A stretch of 64,000 nucleotides of DNA from Primulina eburnea (lineage: Eukaryota > Streptophyta > Magnoliopsida > Lamiales > Gesneriaceae): contig NC_133101.1 in NCBI RefSeq assembly GCF_022965805.1, positions 13,859,054-13,923,053 on the forward strand, read 5' to 3'. Below are positions 20,166 to 33,163 of the stretch, piece after piece. Below the pieces are notes generated by a model. The model ran no database searches. It saw only the letters and a program-made list of their open reading frames with translations, and was not told the DNA's origin. Both the position numbers and the translations under genes were made by a program. Position 1 is the first letter of the stretch. Each line of letters starts with the position of its first letter.

Positions 20166-23100
20166 TTACATCTGATAATACATAGGAAATTCAGAATACG
20201 TTGCGTAATTCATTGCATTCTCAAACAAATGAGGCCATTCTTGTCGCATCTTTGCCTCTAATTCCCATGTAGATTCTTCCCTTCCATGCCTACTCCACTG
20301 CACCAAAACCAAAGGAATTGTCTTGCTTCTGAGTTGTCTTTCTTTGCGGTCCAAAATCTGCACTGGATGTTCAACATAACTAAGGGAACTGTCTAACTCC
20401 ACATCCTCGACATTCAAGATATGAGACGGATCTGGCTCATACTTCCGCAACATAGATACATGAAACACATTATGTATCAAAGACAAACTCTGCGGCAAAT
20501 CCAAACGATAAGCCAATGTGCCAATCCTCTCAATAATCATATACGGACCAATATAACGCGGAGCTAACTTCCCTTTATGTCCAAATCTCATAGTACCCCG
20601 GAATGGTGACACTTTCAAGAAAACATAATCGCCCACTTGGAACTCTAAAGGTCTACGCCTTTTATTAGCATAACTGGCTTGACGATCCTGGGCTGCTTTC
20701 ATCCTTTTCCTGATCAATTCAACTTTATCTTTCATTTCTTGAATAAATTCTGGTTCTGACATCTGTCTTTCTCCTACATCTTCCCAACATATCGGCGATC
20801 TGCACCTTCTTCCATACAAAGCTTCAAATGGTGCCATACCGATTGTTGCCTGAAAACTATTATTGTAAGAGAATTCAACCAAAGACAATGATTCTTGCCA
20901 ACCACCTTTGAAATCCATCACTGCTGCTCGTAACATATCCTCTAGAGTCTGGATGGTTCTTTCTGACTGACCATCTGTCTGCGGGTGATAGGCAGTGCTC
21001 ATAGCCAACTTTGAACCCAAAGCTGATTGCAGACTTCCCCAAAACTTCGAAGCAAACCTTGGATCACGATCAGATACTATGGTTATTGGCACACCATGCA
21101 ATATCACTATATGATCAATGTACAGTTTCGCCATTTTCATATAAGTACAGGTACGATCATACGGAATAAAATGAGCTGATTTAGACAATCTATCAACAAT
21201 CACCCAAATCGCATCACAACCACGATTGGAACGAGGTAGATGTGTCACGAAATCCATAGCAATATGCTCCCAGTTCCACTGCGGTACTTCAAGACTATGC
21301 AACATTCCACCAGGTCTCATTCTTTCGGCTTTAACTTGTTGACACGTTAAACATTTAGCCACAAAATGAAAAATATCTTTCTTCATACCTTCCCACCAAT
21401 AATGAGCTCTCAAGGTATGATACATCTTTCGAATTCCTGGATGAATACTGTGCCGACTACAATGGGCTTCCTTTAGTATGGCTTCTTTCAGATCTATCAA
21501 ATTAGGAACCACAAGTCTACCATTAAAACGCACACTACCATCTGAGGCAACACTAAACTTTTCTGTCTGACCTGTTCGAGACAATTCTTTTAATCTATGA
21601 ATGTGCGGATCGGTCATCTGAGCTGCTTTGATTCTGGACAAAATCTGTGGCTCAACTTGAATAGATGACACTATAAAGTAGTCTCCACTGATCTGATAAG
21701 TCCATCCTGAAGTTCCCAAGTGCTCGTGAACTTTAGAGATAGTCAAAGATGTCAGCATAGCATTCTGAACTTTCCTGCTGAGAGCATCTGCAACAAGATT
21801 CATTCGACCTGGTTGATACTGAATCTCACAATCAAAGTCCTTAAGTAACTCCATCCATCGACGCTGTCTCATGTTCAAGTCAGGCTGAGAGAAAAGATAT
21901 TTAAGGCTCTTGTGATCCAAATAAATCACAAACTGCTCACCGTACAGATAATGACGCCATAACTTCAATGCAAACACAATGGCAGCCAACTCTAAGTCAT
22001 GAACTGGATATCGGGTTTCATGCGGCTTCAACTGACGAGAAGCATATGCAATCACTCGCCCATTTTGCATTAAAACACAACCAAGTCCACTTAGAGAAGC
22101 ATCTGAACAAACAACATATCCACCTGAGCCTGATGGTAAAGATAGCACTGGAGCTGTTGTCAACTTTTCCTTCAAGGTCTGAAAACTCGACTCACATTCA
22201 TCAGTCCACACAAAACGTCGATCTTTTTGCGTTAATTGAGTCATAGGCCTTGCTATAATAGAAAATCCTTCAATAAAACGCCGGTAATACCCTGCCAATC
22301 CCAAAAAGCTGCGAATATCGGAAATATTCGTCGGTGTTGGCCAATTGATAACAGCTTCCACTTTACTAGGATCCACTGATACTCCTTGAGCTGATATAAC
22401 ATGACCCAGAAATACTACTCTGTCCAGCCAAAATTCACATTTCGAAAATTTTGCATACAATTGCGCTGCTCTGAGTGTCTGGAGGACCAACCTTAAATGT
22501 TCTCGATGCTCCTTCCTCGTTTTCGAATAAATCAGAATGTCATCTATGAAGACAATAACAAATCTGTCTATAAATTCTCGAAAAACACGATTCATCAAAT
22601 CCATAAAAACCGCAGGAGCATTAGTCAACCCAAAAGGCATAACTAGAAATTCATAATGCCCATAACGCGTTCGAAATGCTGTCATCGGAACATCTTCCTC
22701 TCGAACTCGGAGCTGATAATAGCCAGAACGAAGATCAATCTTTGAATAAACTGACGTACCTTGCAACTGATCAAACAAGTCATCGATACGCGGCAGAGGA
22801 TATTTATTCTTCACAGTAGCTTTGTTCAACTGCCTATAATCAATGCACATTCTCAACGTTCCGTCTTTCTTCTTTACAAACAATATCGGAGCTCCCCAAG
22901 GTGACATACTTGGTCTAATGTATCCTTTTTCCAGTAAGTCCTGTAATTGCTCTTTGAGTTCTTTCAATTCCGCTGGAGCCAAACGGTATGGTGCTCTCGA
23001 AATAGGATTTGTTCCGGACACCAACTCAATGCTAAAATCAATTTCCCTCTGGGGTGGAAATCCAGGAATTTCATCGGGAAATACATCAGGGAATTCCTTG

Positions 23101-23561
23101 ACAACGGGAATATCTGAAACTTCCAATCTTTTTCCCTGAGTCGCATCAACTGCATAGATCATGAATCCTTCATTTCCTGTTGACAAAAGTCTGAACATTT
23201 CCATTGCTGACACTAATGGAATACGTGATTGAGAATCACTACCGTAAAAATTCCATTTACTGCCATAATATGGTCTGAATCTGACAACTCTATGGAAACA
23301 ATCAACGGTAGCTCGATAATTAGACAGAGTATCCATTCCCAGAATACAGTCGAAGTCAGACATATCTAGCTTGATGAGATTAGTAATCATAATATTGTCA
23401 TCGAATTTAATCACACAATTTAGAATAATCTCATGAGACATCAAACATACACCGGCAGGAGTGGAAACTGACACAGTATCTAACAACGGAGTAGCAGCAA
23501 TCTCATGCTCATCAACAAATACAACAGATACAAATGAATGAGATGCTCCTGTGTCTATCAA
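20166..23561 (-). CDS. Gypsy pol of R3: protease, RT, RNase H, integrase, chromodomain
   Basis: 1131 codons; the frame stays open upstream to the stop at 23943. Domains in order: aspartic protease (IDTGASHS at residue 2), reverse transcriptase (about 190-370, active site VFIDDIL near 340), RNase H (about 465-580, with CSDAS), integrase zinc finger (HCSRHSIH then CLTCQQ, about 699-740), integrase core (MDFV near 766, SDRDPRF, then the Glu of [10 protein letters not shown]), and a C-terminal chromodomain-like end ([14 protein letters not shown], about 1085 on). This order, with integrase last and a chromodomain, marks a chromovirus, probably of the Tekay/Del group. No stop occurs within it. It is separated from gag only by one in-frame TGA. 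Confidence 0.92.
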   Translation of the reverse strand: MIDTGASHSFVSVVFVDEHEIAATPLLDTVSVSTPAGVCLMSHEIILNCVIKFDDNIMITNLIKLDMSDFDCILGMDTLSNYRATVDCFHRVVRFRPYYGSKWNFYGSDSQSRIPLVSAMEMFRLLSTGNEGFMIYAVDATQGKRLEVSDIPVVKEFPDVFPDEIPGFPPQREIDFSIELVSGTNPISRAPYRLAPAELKELKEQLQDLLEKGYIRPSMSPWGAPILFVKKKDGTLRMCIDYRQLNKATVKNKYPLPRIDDLFDQLQGTSVYSKIDLRSGYYQLRVREEDVPMTAFRTRYGHYEFLVMPFGLTNAPAVFMDLMNRVFREFIDRFVIVFIDDILIYSKTRKEHREHLRLVLQTLRAAQLYAKFSKCEFWLDRVVFLGHVISAQGVSVDPSKVEAVINWPTPTNISDIRSFLGLAGYYRRFIEGFSIIARPMTQLTQKDRRFVWTDECESSFQTLKEKLTTAPVLSLPSGSGGYVVCSDASLSGLGCVLMQNGRVIAYASRQLKPHETRYPVHDLELAAIVFALKLWRHYLYGEQFVIYLDHKSLKYLFSQPDLNMRQRRWMELLKDFDCEIQYQPGRMNLVADALSRKVQNAMLTSLTISKVHEHLGTSGWTYQISGDYFIVSSIQVEPQILSRIKAAQMTDPHIHRLKELSRTGQTEKFSVASDGSVRFNGRLVVPNLIDLKEAILKEAHCSRHSIHPGIRKMYHTLRAHYWWEGMKKDIFHFVAKCLTCQQVKAERMRPGGMLHSLEVPQWNWEHIAMDFVTHLPRSNRGCDAIWVIVDRLSKSAHFIPYDRTCTYMKMAKLYIDHIVILHGVPITIVSDRDPRFASKFWGSLQSALGSKLAMSTAYHPQTDGQSERTIQTLEDMLRAAVMDFKGGWQESLSLVEFSYNNSFQATIGMAPFEALYGRRCRSPICWEDVGERQMSEPEFIQEMKDKVELIRKRMKAAQDRQASYANKRRRPLEFQVGDYVFLKVSPFRGTMRFGHKGKLAPRYIGPYMIIERIGTLAYRLDLPQSLSLIHNVFHVSMLRKYEPDPSHILNVEDVELDSSLSYVEHPVQILDRKERQLRSKTIPLVLVQWSRHGREESTWELEAKMRQEWPHLFENAMNYATYSEFPMYYQM

Positions 23562-23942
23562 TATGCGCGCAGGATGATTAAAAATAAGGCAGATACCTGC
23601 GATAACTCCGCCCGATGCATCTTGAACTTGATCCTGGGTTAGAGCATGAACTTGAGCCTGCTGTGGCCCGGGAAAACGCTGCTGAATCGAACCTCTAGGC
23701 TGAGGATAGCTAGACTGCTGAAAAGACTGAGTCGGAACAAAAGGCCTAGTTGCTTGTCCTCTAAAACCCTGACCAAACTGAGGTTGCTGAAATTGCTGTC
23801 TTGCTGCATTCGGACATACTCTAGCATAATGTCCAACTTGCCCACAAATATTACAAGATCCCTGAACTCCCGTACACTGAGTGCTGAAATGTTTACCACC
23901 ACAACGATCACAAAATACTCCAACTGGGGACCCAACTGAGCT

Positions 23943-24857
23943 TCAACGCTGACTGCCGGAACTAGAGGAACTGCTACGAGTCTGTTTCTTGAATTGTTTT
24001 CCCTTGGCCTTAAAGTTTTGCTGCTTGGGTCGCTGATACTGCTGCGAAGGCTGATACGGCAGTAAAGATGGGTATAGTGGTGCACCCACTGGCATCGGCA
24101 CATTGCCCCCGAAACTCTGAGGAAAACCTGGTTGAAACGACTGTGGTTCTGCCAAAAGTAGACTCGCCTCCACATTCTTGGCTTTCTCAACTGCATCGGC
24201 ATAATTAATAGGTGCTCCAGCTACTACCAAAGTGCAAATGGTTCGATTCAATCCTTGCATAAAATGCGATAGCTTGTTCCGATCGCTGCTAGCAACATGA
24301 GGAACATAGGCAAGAAGCGCTGAGAATTGAGAAGCATACTCCACAACAGTCATATTTCCCTGAGTCAATCTATTAAACTCAGCTTCCTTGGCCGAATAAT
24401 AAGAAGGCGGTGAATACTCTCGAGCAAACTGAGCACAAAACACATCCCAAGTAACTCTTTCACCAGATTCTTTCAAAGCATCCTCAGTAGTTTCCCACCA
24501 CAACTGAGCTCGGTCCTTTAATTGACAAATGGCCAACTTAAGCTGCAAATCTGGGGTGTACTCCAGCATATTGAACAAACGCTTCATACTCTTTAACCAC
24601 GCTATAGCTTTCTTGCCATCTTCATTCCCAAAGAATCGAGGAGGACGCATATTCTGAAATCGAGATATCACAAGTTCCATTTCTCCCATTCCTCTCGTCA
24701 ACTGATCCACTTCCCGATCAACATTAACATTTCGCGCTTCACCCCGAGGACGACGACCTCGTCTTCCCCAGTCAGTCTCGTTCAGTCCTCTAACGTTAGG
24801 AGCTTCAGACTCCTGAACAACTTCCTTTCCTTTTCTACTCTTCCGCCCAGGTGCCAT
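23943..24857 (-). CDS. Gypsy gag of R3, ended by an in-frame TGA
   Basis: 304 codons starting MAPGRKSRKGKEVVQ, about 230 bp after the primer binding site. The capsid-like core spans about residues 75-200 (WDVFCAQFAREYSPPSYYSAK), followed by a Pro/Gln-rich linker. The frame stops at TGA 23943-23945 just before the zinc knuckles, which follow in the same frame ([14 protein letters not shown], about 23860-23820) and lead into protease. In the sister element R5 the equivalent stretch is open, so the TGA is a mutation. As it stands, the product would lack its nucleic-acid-binding part unless the stop is read through. Confidence 0.88.
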   Translation of the reverse strand: MAPGRKSRKGKEVVQESEAPNVRGLNETDWGRRGRRPRGEARNVNVDREVDQLTRGMGEMELVISRFQNMRPPRFFGNEDGKKAIAWLKSMKRLFNMLEYTPDLQLKLAICQLKDRAQLWWETTEDALKESGERVTWDVFCAQFAREYSPPSYYSAKEAEFNRLTQGNMTVVEYASQFSALLAYVPHVASSDRNKLSHFMQGLNRTICTLVVAGAPINYADAVEKAKNVEASLLLAEPQSFQPGFPQSFGGNVPMPVGAPLYPSLLPYQPSQQYQRPKQQNFKAKGKQFKKQTRSSSSSSGSQR

Positions 24858-25068
24858 CTACAAGACACAGGTATTTAATCCACAGGCAGAAACAAATAAT
24901 CGGTTGAGTATAAAAGCATAAACTTAAACAAATACACTCTAGTCATGCTGATACAATTAATTCAAAACATAAAAGCAAGTAAGAGCAAATAATCAAGCAC
25001 ATGCACAATCATTTTATTTGTGTCTAAACTCGAGTGTCCTAGACTCTAATTCGAGCGTATCCCAGTTA

Positions 25069-25081
25069 CGCTCTGATACCA
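25069..25081 (-). other. Primer binding site of R3 (initiator-Met tRNA)
   Basis: The minus strand reads TGGTATCAGAGCG, three bases from the 5' LTR border at 25085. Confidence 0.88.
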
Positions 25082-25084
25082 AAC

Positions 25085-26728
25085 TGTCAGGGCCCGTGCT
25101 CTAATTAATATTTAATTACCAAACAACAAGGATTAATTGGTGTAAACAGCGAAAACGTGTTTAAAACGTTCATTTGGGCCTACAGAAATTTCGGCATGAC
25201 CTCCCCATAAGTAGGACATCCCAAAAATTTCACAACACAACAACAACAATATACGCTCGAAAATAACGTCAAGTTCACAACCAACCAAACAAATATCCTA
25301 CAGCCGCACTGGCCAGGACTAGACACAACAACCCACAAATAAAATCCAAACCACATAAAGACATCACCATACAGCTACACAGGGCATCTCCCTGGCAAAT
25401 GTATCAAACCAGTTTAATATATAAATATCTGGGAACTCTGACACAAACCGACTGACTACTGGGTACCACTCGCTGACGCTCCACCAGACGCGTCAAAACC
25501 CCTGGAACGACCTGCTATGGCATCAAAAACAACCACAACATCAAAAGAAAACAGGGGTCGGACCCCAGTACGACAAACCAGTAAAATCACGATGAATATA
25601 AAAGACATGTAACAATATCAAGTAAATGCAATGCTATGTGATGCATGAATGGTAACAACGGAATAATGGATACCAAATGGAGTCCAAACGAATAGCATCA
25701 TCAACAGTAACAGTGGCCACCCGTGCCAGGAATGCAGCATCAATCGCCGCTCGTCCATGCACGTAGCATCGGGAATGCGAGTAGCTAAGTCGCTCGTCCC
25801 TAGCTGTCATCTGGGAATGTGGCTAATCCTAACCCACTCGTCCCTCTGATGAATCAATATATCTCAACAGGATCAACATAAATAGCCGTCAAAGGAGTCA
25901 AGGCTCAATATGTTATGTCAATACAATTTATGCATGAATGCAACAGAATAAACATTCAACTGCACATAATAGCAAATAACATTCACCAAATATTCTTACA
26001 CGCCAATATAACCGTCATAATGATATAGGTTTGAGCGTACCTCAACTTACAACTTACAATACCACGGTAAATTCTTAAAGGCTATCGAATGAACTCGTCC
26101 AACGATACGACCTACAATATAAATTCGCTATACACTTCAATACAACGCATTCTAACCAACTAAATCAAATTAAATCGGCTCGGTTAAAAATCGAAATATG
26201 GGCAGCCTATAAAACCCATCAAAATCTGGAAATCCAAACTTAAATACCTCAATAAACGAAGCTTAAACACACAATAGTAATCTCGGGAAAATAGCTCGCC
26301 GGAAAAGTTGCCGGAATTACTGTTCAAGCCGGAAACCTAGCTGGAAATTAGGGGAAAAGCTTAATACTTCACTTTTACAAACTAATCCACCAAAACAACC
26401 AAGAATCGAAACCAAAAACCTTACCTAGACTGAAACAAAACCCACACGCCTAGCTGCTGGAAAACAAGACCAATCGAGCTCGAACCCTTCCGATGCTAGG
26501 CAGAAAATAAGCTAATAAACTGGAGGAAGAAGATTGCTAAGCTGCTGCGTTATTCCCCGACCGCTGGAACGATTCACGCTTGCTGCAGAAACAGAAGAGA
26601 GGCGACGAGCAAGGCTGGAGAAAAGTTTCTGGAATGAGCGATCTCATTATCTCAAATGGGTTGGGTTTTAATTAATAAATAAAATGGGAAATGGGCTGGG
26701 CTTACTTATTTAGGTATTGGGCCTCACA
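25085..26728 (-). mobile_element. 5' LTR of Gypsy element R3
   Basis: 1644 bp, near-identical to 18457-20099, followed by the target duplication CAACA at 26729-26733. R3 as a whole (18457-26728, 8272 bp) sits about 310 bp past the 3' end of WD40 copy B. Confidence 0.92.
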
Positions 26729-27044
26729 CAACACATGCAAAACCAGGAATATTTAGCAGGGCAAAGTTGCATAGATACAGAACACCGGTGTAGCTTATGG
26801 GTTTGATCAACTCCATTGCCATTCTTCACTCCCGAACAAATGGCGTATTCTATTGATTCAAATGGCGTTATTGCTGAACAAAAACTGCAATGTTCTTCAT
26901 ATTCAAAACTCTCTCTCCTGTTAATAACTCAAGAATGGAACCAGCCTTCAGCTAATAGATTGATACAGTATCTTAAGATGCTATTCTATGTATGTGTGCA
27001 TGAATGAACCAAAAGAAGTTCAACAAAGATAAGAACTTCATGAA

Positions 27045-30000
27045 TTACCTCTTCTTAATTTTACCAACTTTGGCAGCAAGAAATTTTAAATCATCCTCGA
27101 CAATTTTCTCATGAAGTGAGATATAGTGCTCCAGTTGTGGCCATTCATCAGGACGCCAACAGCTAAAATCGCAAAAATTTGTTGGCACATCTGACAGAAG
27201 ATCTAAAATGGCAGAAAAATATAAACCAACATCTTCTTCGTAGTTCATTTTCACAGCACAACTGCAACTCCTTCCATACATTTGTCTGTTCTTCTATGGC
27301 ACTACTGAATCTTTCCAAGTCTTGGTGTTTTCTACTCTCGCTCACCTCATAATTTTTAAGCACAACATGCCTGATGATTACATTGATGAGGTGCAAATTA
27401 CGGGTTGAAAGAGTGGGCAAAATTTTAAATGTCGTAGACAAGAACGTAGTACAAATGCCAAAATTGGATCCAAAATAAGATGTCAACCATTTCTCCAGAA
27501 TATGCTCTACATAGTTTGGTATCGACTGTTTGAAAGACACGAGGGCTGCCACAATATCCCAAATGTTCAGAAGCCCACTGAAACTCCCACACAGACTCGG
27601 AGACCATAATATGTTTTTTTTCCCACCAAATTAATTCTACCTCAGGGAAACCAGGAAATGATCCGAAATCAATATCAAAACATATATTGGAGGAAGTGTC
27701 CAATTGCTGCCCTCCAATCCAAAGGAACTCGATAGCAGCTTTCTGAGTTCTGTAAAATTACAATAACATTTATTGGTCAATCAAACATAGGTAACTGTTT
27801 GAACGGTTAGTTCTTATTGCTTCCATTCAGCTTTTGACTAAATCATCAAAATTTTGTTTTAAAGAAATGTGGGTGCTTGTTTGTTGCAAGCATCTGTCCA
27901 CATGGCAGTTGTTATTTCATAATTTGTTACCAGAAAATATAATTTTAAAAGTTCACCTTTCCTGGTACATGGAATTTAATAAATCAGAATCAAATCTTCG
28001 AGCCTGCAAATAACAGACACCAAACTTCTTAGAACTAGATTTAAGTACAGGGGTATCAATGACATCTATTCAGCATAAGGTAAAAGGTGACCAAGTGCAA
28101 GAAAAGGATCAAGAGATTCCATTGCTTAGAGTCATTTCAGTCAACTAAGCTCCTTTTCCTAGGTATTATTATATGACTACTGTTCCGGAGAGATGAAATT
28201 TCGATCTTTCTATTTTCCTCTTTATTTTTATTTTCAGTAAATTTTCTTTATTTTTGTAAAGGGCAAGAAGCAAGATATTGACCAATCTCATCTGAAACAT
28301 AATATGAGAGAAGTAAAAAATCAATTTTTTGGATGGTATGTTATCTAAGAGTTTTCTCAAAATGCTATGAATAGAATTCAGTTTTTTCTTCAAATCTTGA
28401 ATCGCTACATCGAGTGAGTTTATTATTTTGACTTAAAATTTGATAAGAGAGAAAAACTAGTACAATATTCAGGATAAGTTCATGGACATTCCAACTATAA
28501 GAGAATGGACGGATGGAATATGATACCACAGCAATTGCCAAGCTCCCATGAGATACTGCCAGACCAAAGCAAGAATCATATACATATGGAACCTGCAGAG
28601 AAAATCTAGAGTCTATTGGAAACAAATATGCAAATTTAAAACAGAAGTAAACATGAAAAATTAATGCATACATCCGGGAGCTATTAAAACCAGGAGTATT
28701 TGAAGGAATGTGTATTTCCCTTAGTGCTTTCCCAACTAAATTCCACGCTTTCATAGAGTTGTCCTGTAATACATGAACTGATCAAATAATCTGGAGGGCT
28801 ACCAATCTTTTCAACCTCAAGGCTTTCTGCTTGAGGCATTACTTGATAACAAAAGCAATTAACATGGATTTTTTAATTTTTAATATCTGTTGAACTAACA
28901 CTCCCTTAATACTAAAATTCATATTTATATCAATAAAACACTTCCTTCAATATTTATTACCTGGCTTGCAGCTGTACAAGCAGAGTCTATCAAAAGCCCA
29001 AGCTAAACCAGTGACCTGATTGTTATTTTACAAGATAAATCATATGCCATTCCATATGCCAAAAAAGGTGTTGAGAACTTACAATGTGGTCATGCGCACT
29101 ATAACAGCCAATTATTTCAAATTCATGGCTGGTCATATTCATGGTCCACACTTCAAATGATCCGGATCCTTTACCAATAGCCAGGAACAAACTTAGTGGT
29201 GTTTGCAGGGGGGCAGTAAATGAAAGTATGGAGACAGGTGCTGAATCAACAGTAATAACCTAATTACACGAGCAATCACAAGTTCCAAAATAAGATATAA
29301 TCAAAGTAGCTGGTCTAAATTTTGAAAGGATAAGTAGCAGACTTTTAGCAGGATATGCTGACCTCCCTCAGCAAAGAAAATGAAGCATGAACAGTTTCAG
29401 ATGACTTCAGCAGTTCCTTAATATTCACCTGCCAAATCTTCACTCTATAAACAAAAAGAAGAGGAAAGTCACAAAATTAAATGTTATAATCAAATAAAAG
29501 GTAAACCTTATATGTATGTGTGTGTATAATTCAGTAGTTCTAACCCATGTCAAGCAAATGTGCTAGACTTTTGGCTTCGAAAACAGAAAAAGGTTAATTA
29601 GTTACTCACCTCCCATTAGAACTTCCCGTCGCTAAAAGAAGTTGAGGTTTTGAAATTTCAGAGCCATATAAAGCCCAGCAAATAGATGTGATGCATGTAT
29701 CATGTGCCTTGAGAAAGCCACCATTTGATGCTTTACATGGGAGTTCAGGGGTAATAATGGAATAACTCTCTGGTGCATCAATTCTCTAGAATGAAATTAG
29801 ACCACATTTCAATCCAGTACCAAGAATAGAGCAGCAGCCCGAGGAGTTATGAGGAATAGAAACCCAATCTTCAGATGTCCTCAGAATCGGTGACCAAGCC
29901 ACAATAAGGGGTGTCAGCATTGCATTGCGAGAAGCATATTGTTGTGCCGTTATTAGTTGAACATTGCATTCTTTGATCTTCAGAGGTGTCCCTTCAGAAA

Positions 30001-32386
30001 CAGATATGGGAATAATTTCCCATGTATTGTTTTCTTTTACATTGTCAAGTTTTTTTGCAGCAACCTAATAAAAATAGCAACACATTCAATGTAATGGCAT
30101 ATATCAAATGCACAACTTTTCAAATTGAAAGCAGATCATGTACCTGCATTGAAGCTGATTTAGTAAGTATGGAGGTTCATGTCATGGAATAAAATGATAA
30201 AACTAAATCAGATAGTGAATGTAGTGTGCAGTACATTAGTTTCATTATGTCTCCTTCGTTTTCTTTCCTTTCTTAAACTAGATACAGGTGGCTCATTAGG
30301 GCATTCAGATTCTGCATTATCTCGACTCCCTATGATCTGTATAAAGAAAAAACCCCAAGAATAGTTGGAATTCATATCATTAATTGTTATGTCATCAAGA
30401 ATATTTCATCTAGAAAAGTATATGGGGATATGCAAGAAACGTTAATCAGCAAAAAGTTGAAAGATAGAACCAACTCACATCTAAACTTTCTGAAGATATA
30501 ATTTGAGACTCTCCGAAATTGATCTTGGAAAGATAATTATACATCATCTCTGATATGTCCATAACCTAGAAAATTTCAGATTATAACTTTAGCAAATGTG
30601 TGAAAAACAAACATTAAATTTAGGAATCACAGATAACATACTAGATTCCAAATTCATGACATTTATTATGCATAAGCAACAAAATCGTAAATACAACAAA
30701 CTTGAAGGGCTATGAAATTATTTTTGAAAGAAATGTTGATTAGGTATTGCCTCTCCAAACATAAACAAAGCCTCCAGTACTAACACAACAAATTTACACA
30801 TTAGCACAAATATGAATCTACTCATGGGCTTATAGCCAACACAGAACCAACAGTAAGAACATAATTAAGAGCATCTATAGACACAAGAATTGAAACAATT
30901 CCATTGCTAAAATTTTCACCATTTTTTTTGGTTCAGGAAGATTATTAAAGTGAAGAGACAGCAAGCTCGAACCATAATTTTGGTCCTGCCACCACTACTT
31001 CCTGAAAGCTTCATTTATAAAATACTTAATACCTCAATCCATTCAGCCGAAAAATCACAGAAGAGAAAGCGGTAAAGTTTGACGCGTCCCCCAGTGGTGC
31101 AAACAGCAAGCAAACAACTGCACGATTCATAGCAAAATGTAGAATTAATTCAGGGAGGCAACTTGCGTTGCATACTCAAACAAAAACTTCGATCAGGGGT
31201 AATGGTATCAGTACCCAGCATTGCTAGCAAGACCTGCAGGAGACCAGGAAATTGACCTAACACATGGCCGTGTATCCCGCGACACATGCATTGGCAACAA
31301 GCACCCAGAGAGAAAATCTATCCCTGTGACAAAATGAAAACAAAATCAAATGCAGTGACCTGAGAAAATAAAAAGTACTTGAAACCTAAACTCAAAATTA
31401 ATTTTCATTTGCACTGTAAAACCACAAACCCAGAAATCCAAATGGCATCCAAATTGTGTACATACATACATACAATGAGCTCATTCAAAACTATGAAATT
31501 CATTTTTTAATATTATTCTACGTACCTCCAGCATTTATGACACCAATGGAAAAAGGCTTGCTTGGGAGAACAGAAATTACACCTCGACATCCAGCTCCAG
31601 AAGTTTTAGCAGGATTCTAACCAAGTGAACAACAAGCATATACCAGTGATTCGAAGTCTAAATCAAACAGTATAAAATTAAATCCTAATTTGAAAAAACA
31701 AATAAAAAGTAAGGTAATATGAATTATATAGACCAACTACTATAAGATTCTCTATCAAATTCAAATCAGACCCTGTATTGAACTCCAACATAAAACAGCT
31801 TCCAGACAAGTTATGAAGATCAGGTAGATTAAAATGTAAGCATAAATTTGGCGTTTAAAATTCAATAACAATGCAAAAATATTCGGCTAAAAAATAAGCA
31901 TGCTATTCAGAAATATTATTACATTATATGCAATCAATTGATTTAGTAGTTGTCTTTCCTAAGTCATGGGATCAGATCCCATCAGGTGGATCACAGAATA
32001 CTGGACTCAGAATCAGTGGTCATTGATTCTTGTTCATGTCAGTGCATGGTTAATAATCTCATCTGCATAATCCTCACACTAACAGAATCACTTGACAGCA
32101 CAAAATTCTTGATCAACTAAAAACTCAGCTAGAACAGATTGAATGCCAGGATACTTCTGAACTTGAGCAATTTCAATGTTGAGACTCAAATGCTATACAT
32201 CGTATCAGTAAAATTGCATCAAAGCAATTCAATACTAAAATCAGCAAACTTTGAAAAGTTAACAATTACCAGGATCGTAACGAGGCTACCAGAAGCGACC
32301 GCCACCAGATTCTCTTCGGACCAAGCAACAGCGTTCGGATAACAAGGCGCTGATACGAGCACCGCTGCTTGGAAGCGGGAAGACAT
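27045..32386 (-). pseudogene. WD40 protein gene (TFIIIC90-like), copy B, broken
   Basis: Exons: 1 32270-32386, 2 31526-31616, 3 31215-31323, 4 31033-31117, 5 30479-30565, 6 30144-30336, 7 29610-30064, 8 29363-29444, 9 29083-29259, 10 28961-29015, 11 28672-28763, 12 28464-28592, 13 27346-27749, last about 27045-27290. Most borders fit GT-AG. Recognisable segments are RPCVRSISWSPAGLASN, CLLAVCTTGGRVKLYR, LLLATGSSNGR, GSGSFEVWTMN and KAAIEFLW, as in plant WD40 proteins related to TFIIIC90. Lesions: an 83-bp net insert in exon 6 with a stop in frame, nonsense TAG at 29786-29788 in exon 7 (TGG in copy A), one extra base in exon 10, an eight-A run at 27614-27621 that shifts frame in exon 13, and another shift near 27225. 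It lies head to head with the transporter gene at 34113. Confidence 0.78.
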
Positions 32387-33163
32387 TGTTGAAGAGAATT
32401 GAAACAGAAAGCAGAGCGGCATTTTATTATTTTGGAGTGAATCGGATTCGATGCTTCGACCTAATTTGTGAAACAGCTCGAATAGTCCAAATCGAATTAC
32501 ACCATATAACCTACATGTATTTGTATTTCCTAGACTAGACTAGAAGACTAAAAAAAATCTTCTATTTTATATTATTAGAAAAAATAAAAATATTTATTTT
32601 TATGTGGATTTAGGGATTTCTCGCTTAGAGGGCAAAAACAATGGATATTGAGGAAGCAACAAGCATTGAAGAAATGAAGTTGAAACATTAGTCAATCTCA
32701 TGCATTACCCAATTTAGGGGTGAGTAGAAACCAAAACCAAATCAAATAGTTGGTTTTGTTTTTAGTCGATCGATTTATATTGGTTTTAAAATTAATCATA
32801 TCGAAAAAATTGGTTTTGTTCAAAGTTTTGATGAAAAATCCTAACCGAACCAATTTTATAAATATATAATATTTTTAATTATATACATATTATTTTATTT
32901 TATGTCATATAATTGATATTATGAAAGTTTGATGATTGGTATTGGTGGCACATTTTATAAAGCTAAAAAAAATTGACCATTATCCCGTTCAATCTTCACA
33001 AGTATTTATTGATCTTCATGATGTTTTTGGAAAATGTTAAAAACCTCGAGCAAGAAATCTTGGATGCGAGTGAATTTACTCTTACCAAATACCCAAGTTG
33101 GATAAACATAAAAGATAAATGTCTTTCTTTCTTTTAAGTGTGATAATGGATGATATTGAAGCT
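28879..33163. repeat. Segmental duplication, copy B block
   Basis: This region matches 5971-8397 plus 11398-12019 in the same orientation, with three large differences: about 1.1 kb (about 30793-31893, exons 2-4) missing from copy A, the 83-bp insert near 30170-30253, and the 3-kb insertion in copy A at 8424-11397. At 28879 it shows the uninterrupted intron into which R2 inserted in copy A. Similarity ends at 33163 (12019 in copy A). Confidence 0.88.

Noticed and set aside
23639..24202. 187-codon minus-strand frame overlapping R3 gag
   Set aside because: It is out of frame with gag and pol; the zinc knuckles and protease read in the gag-pol frame instead.
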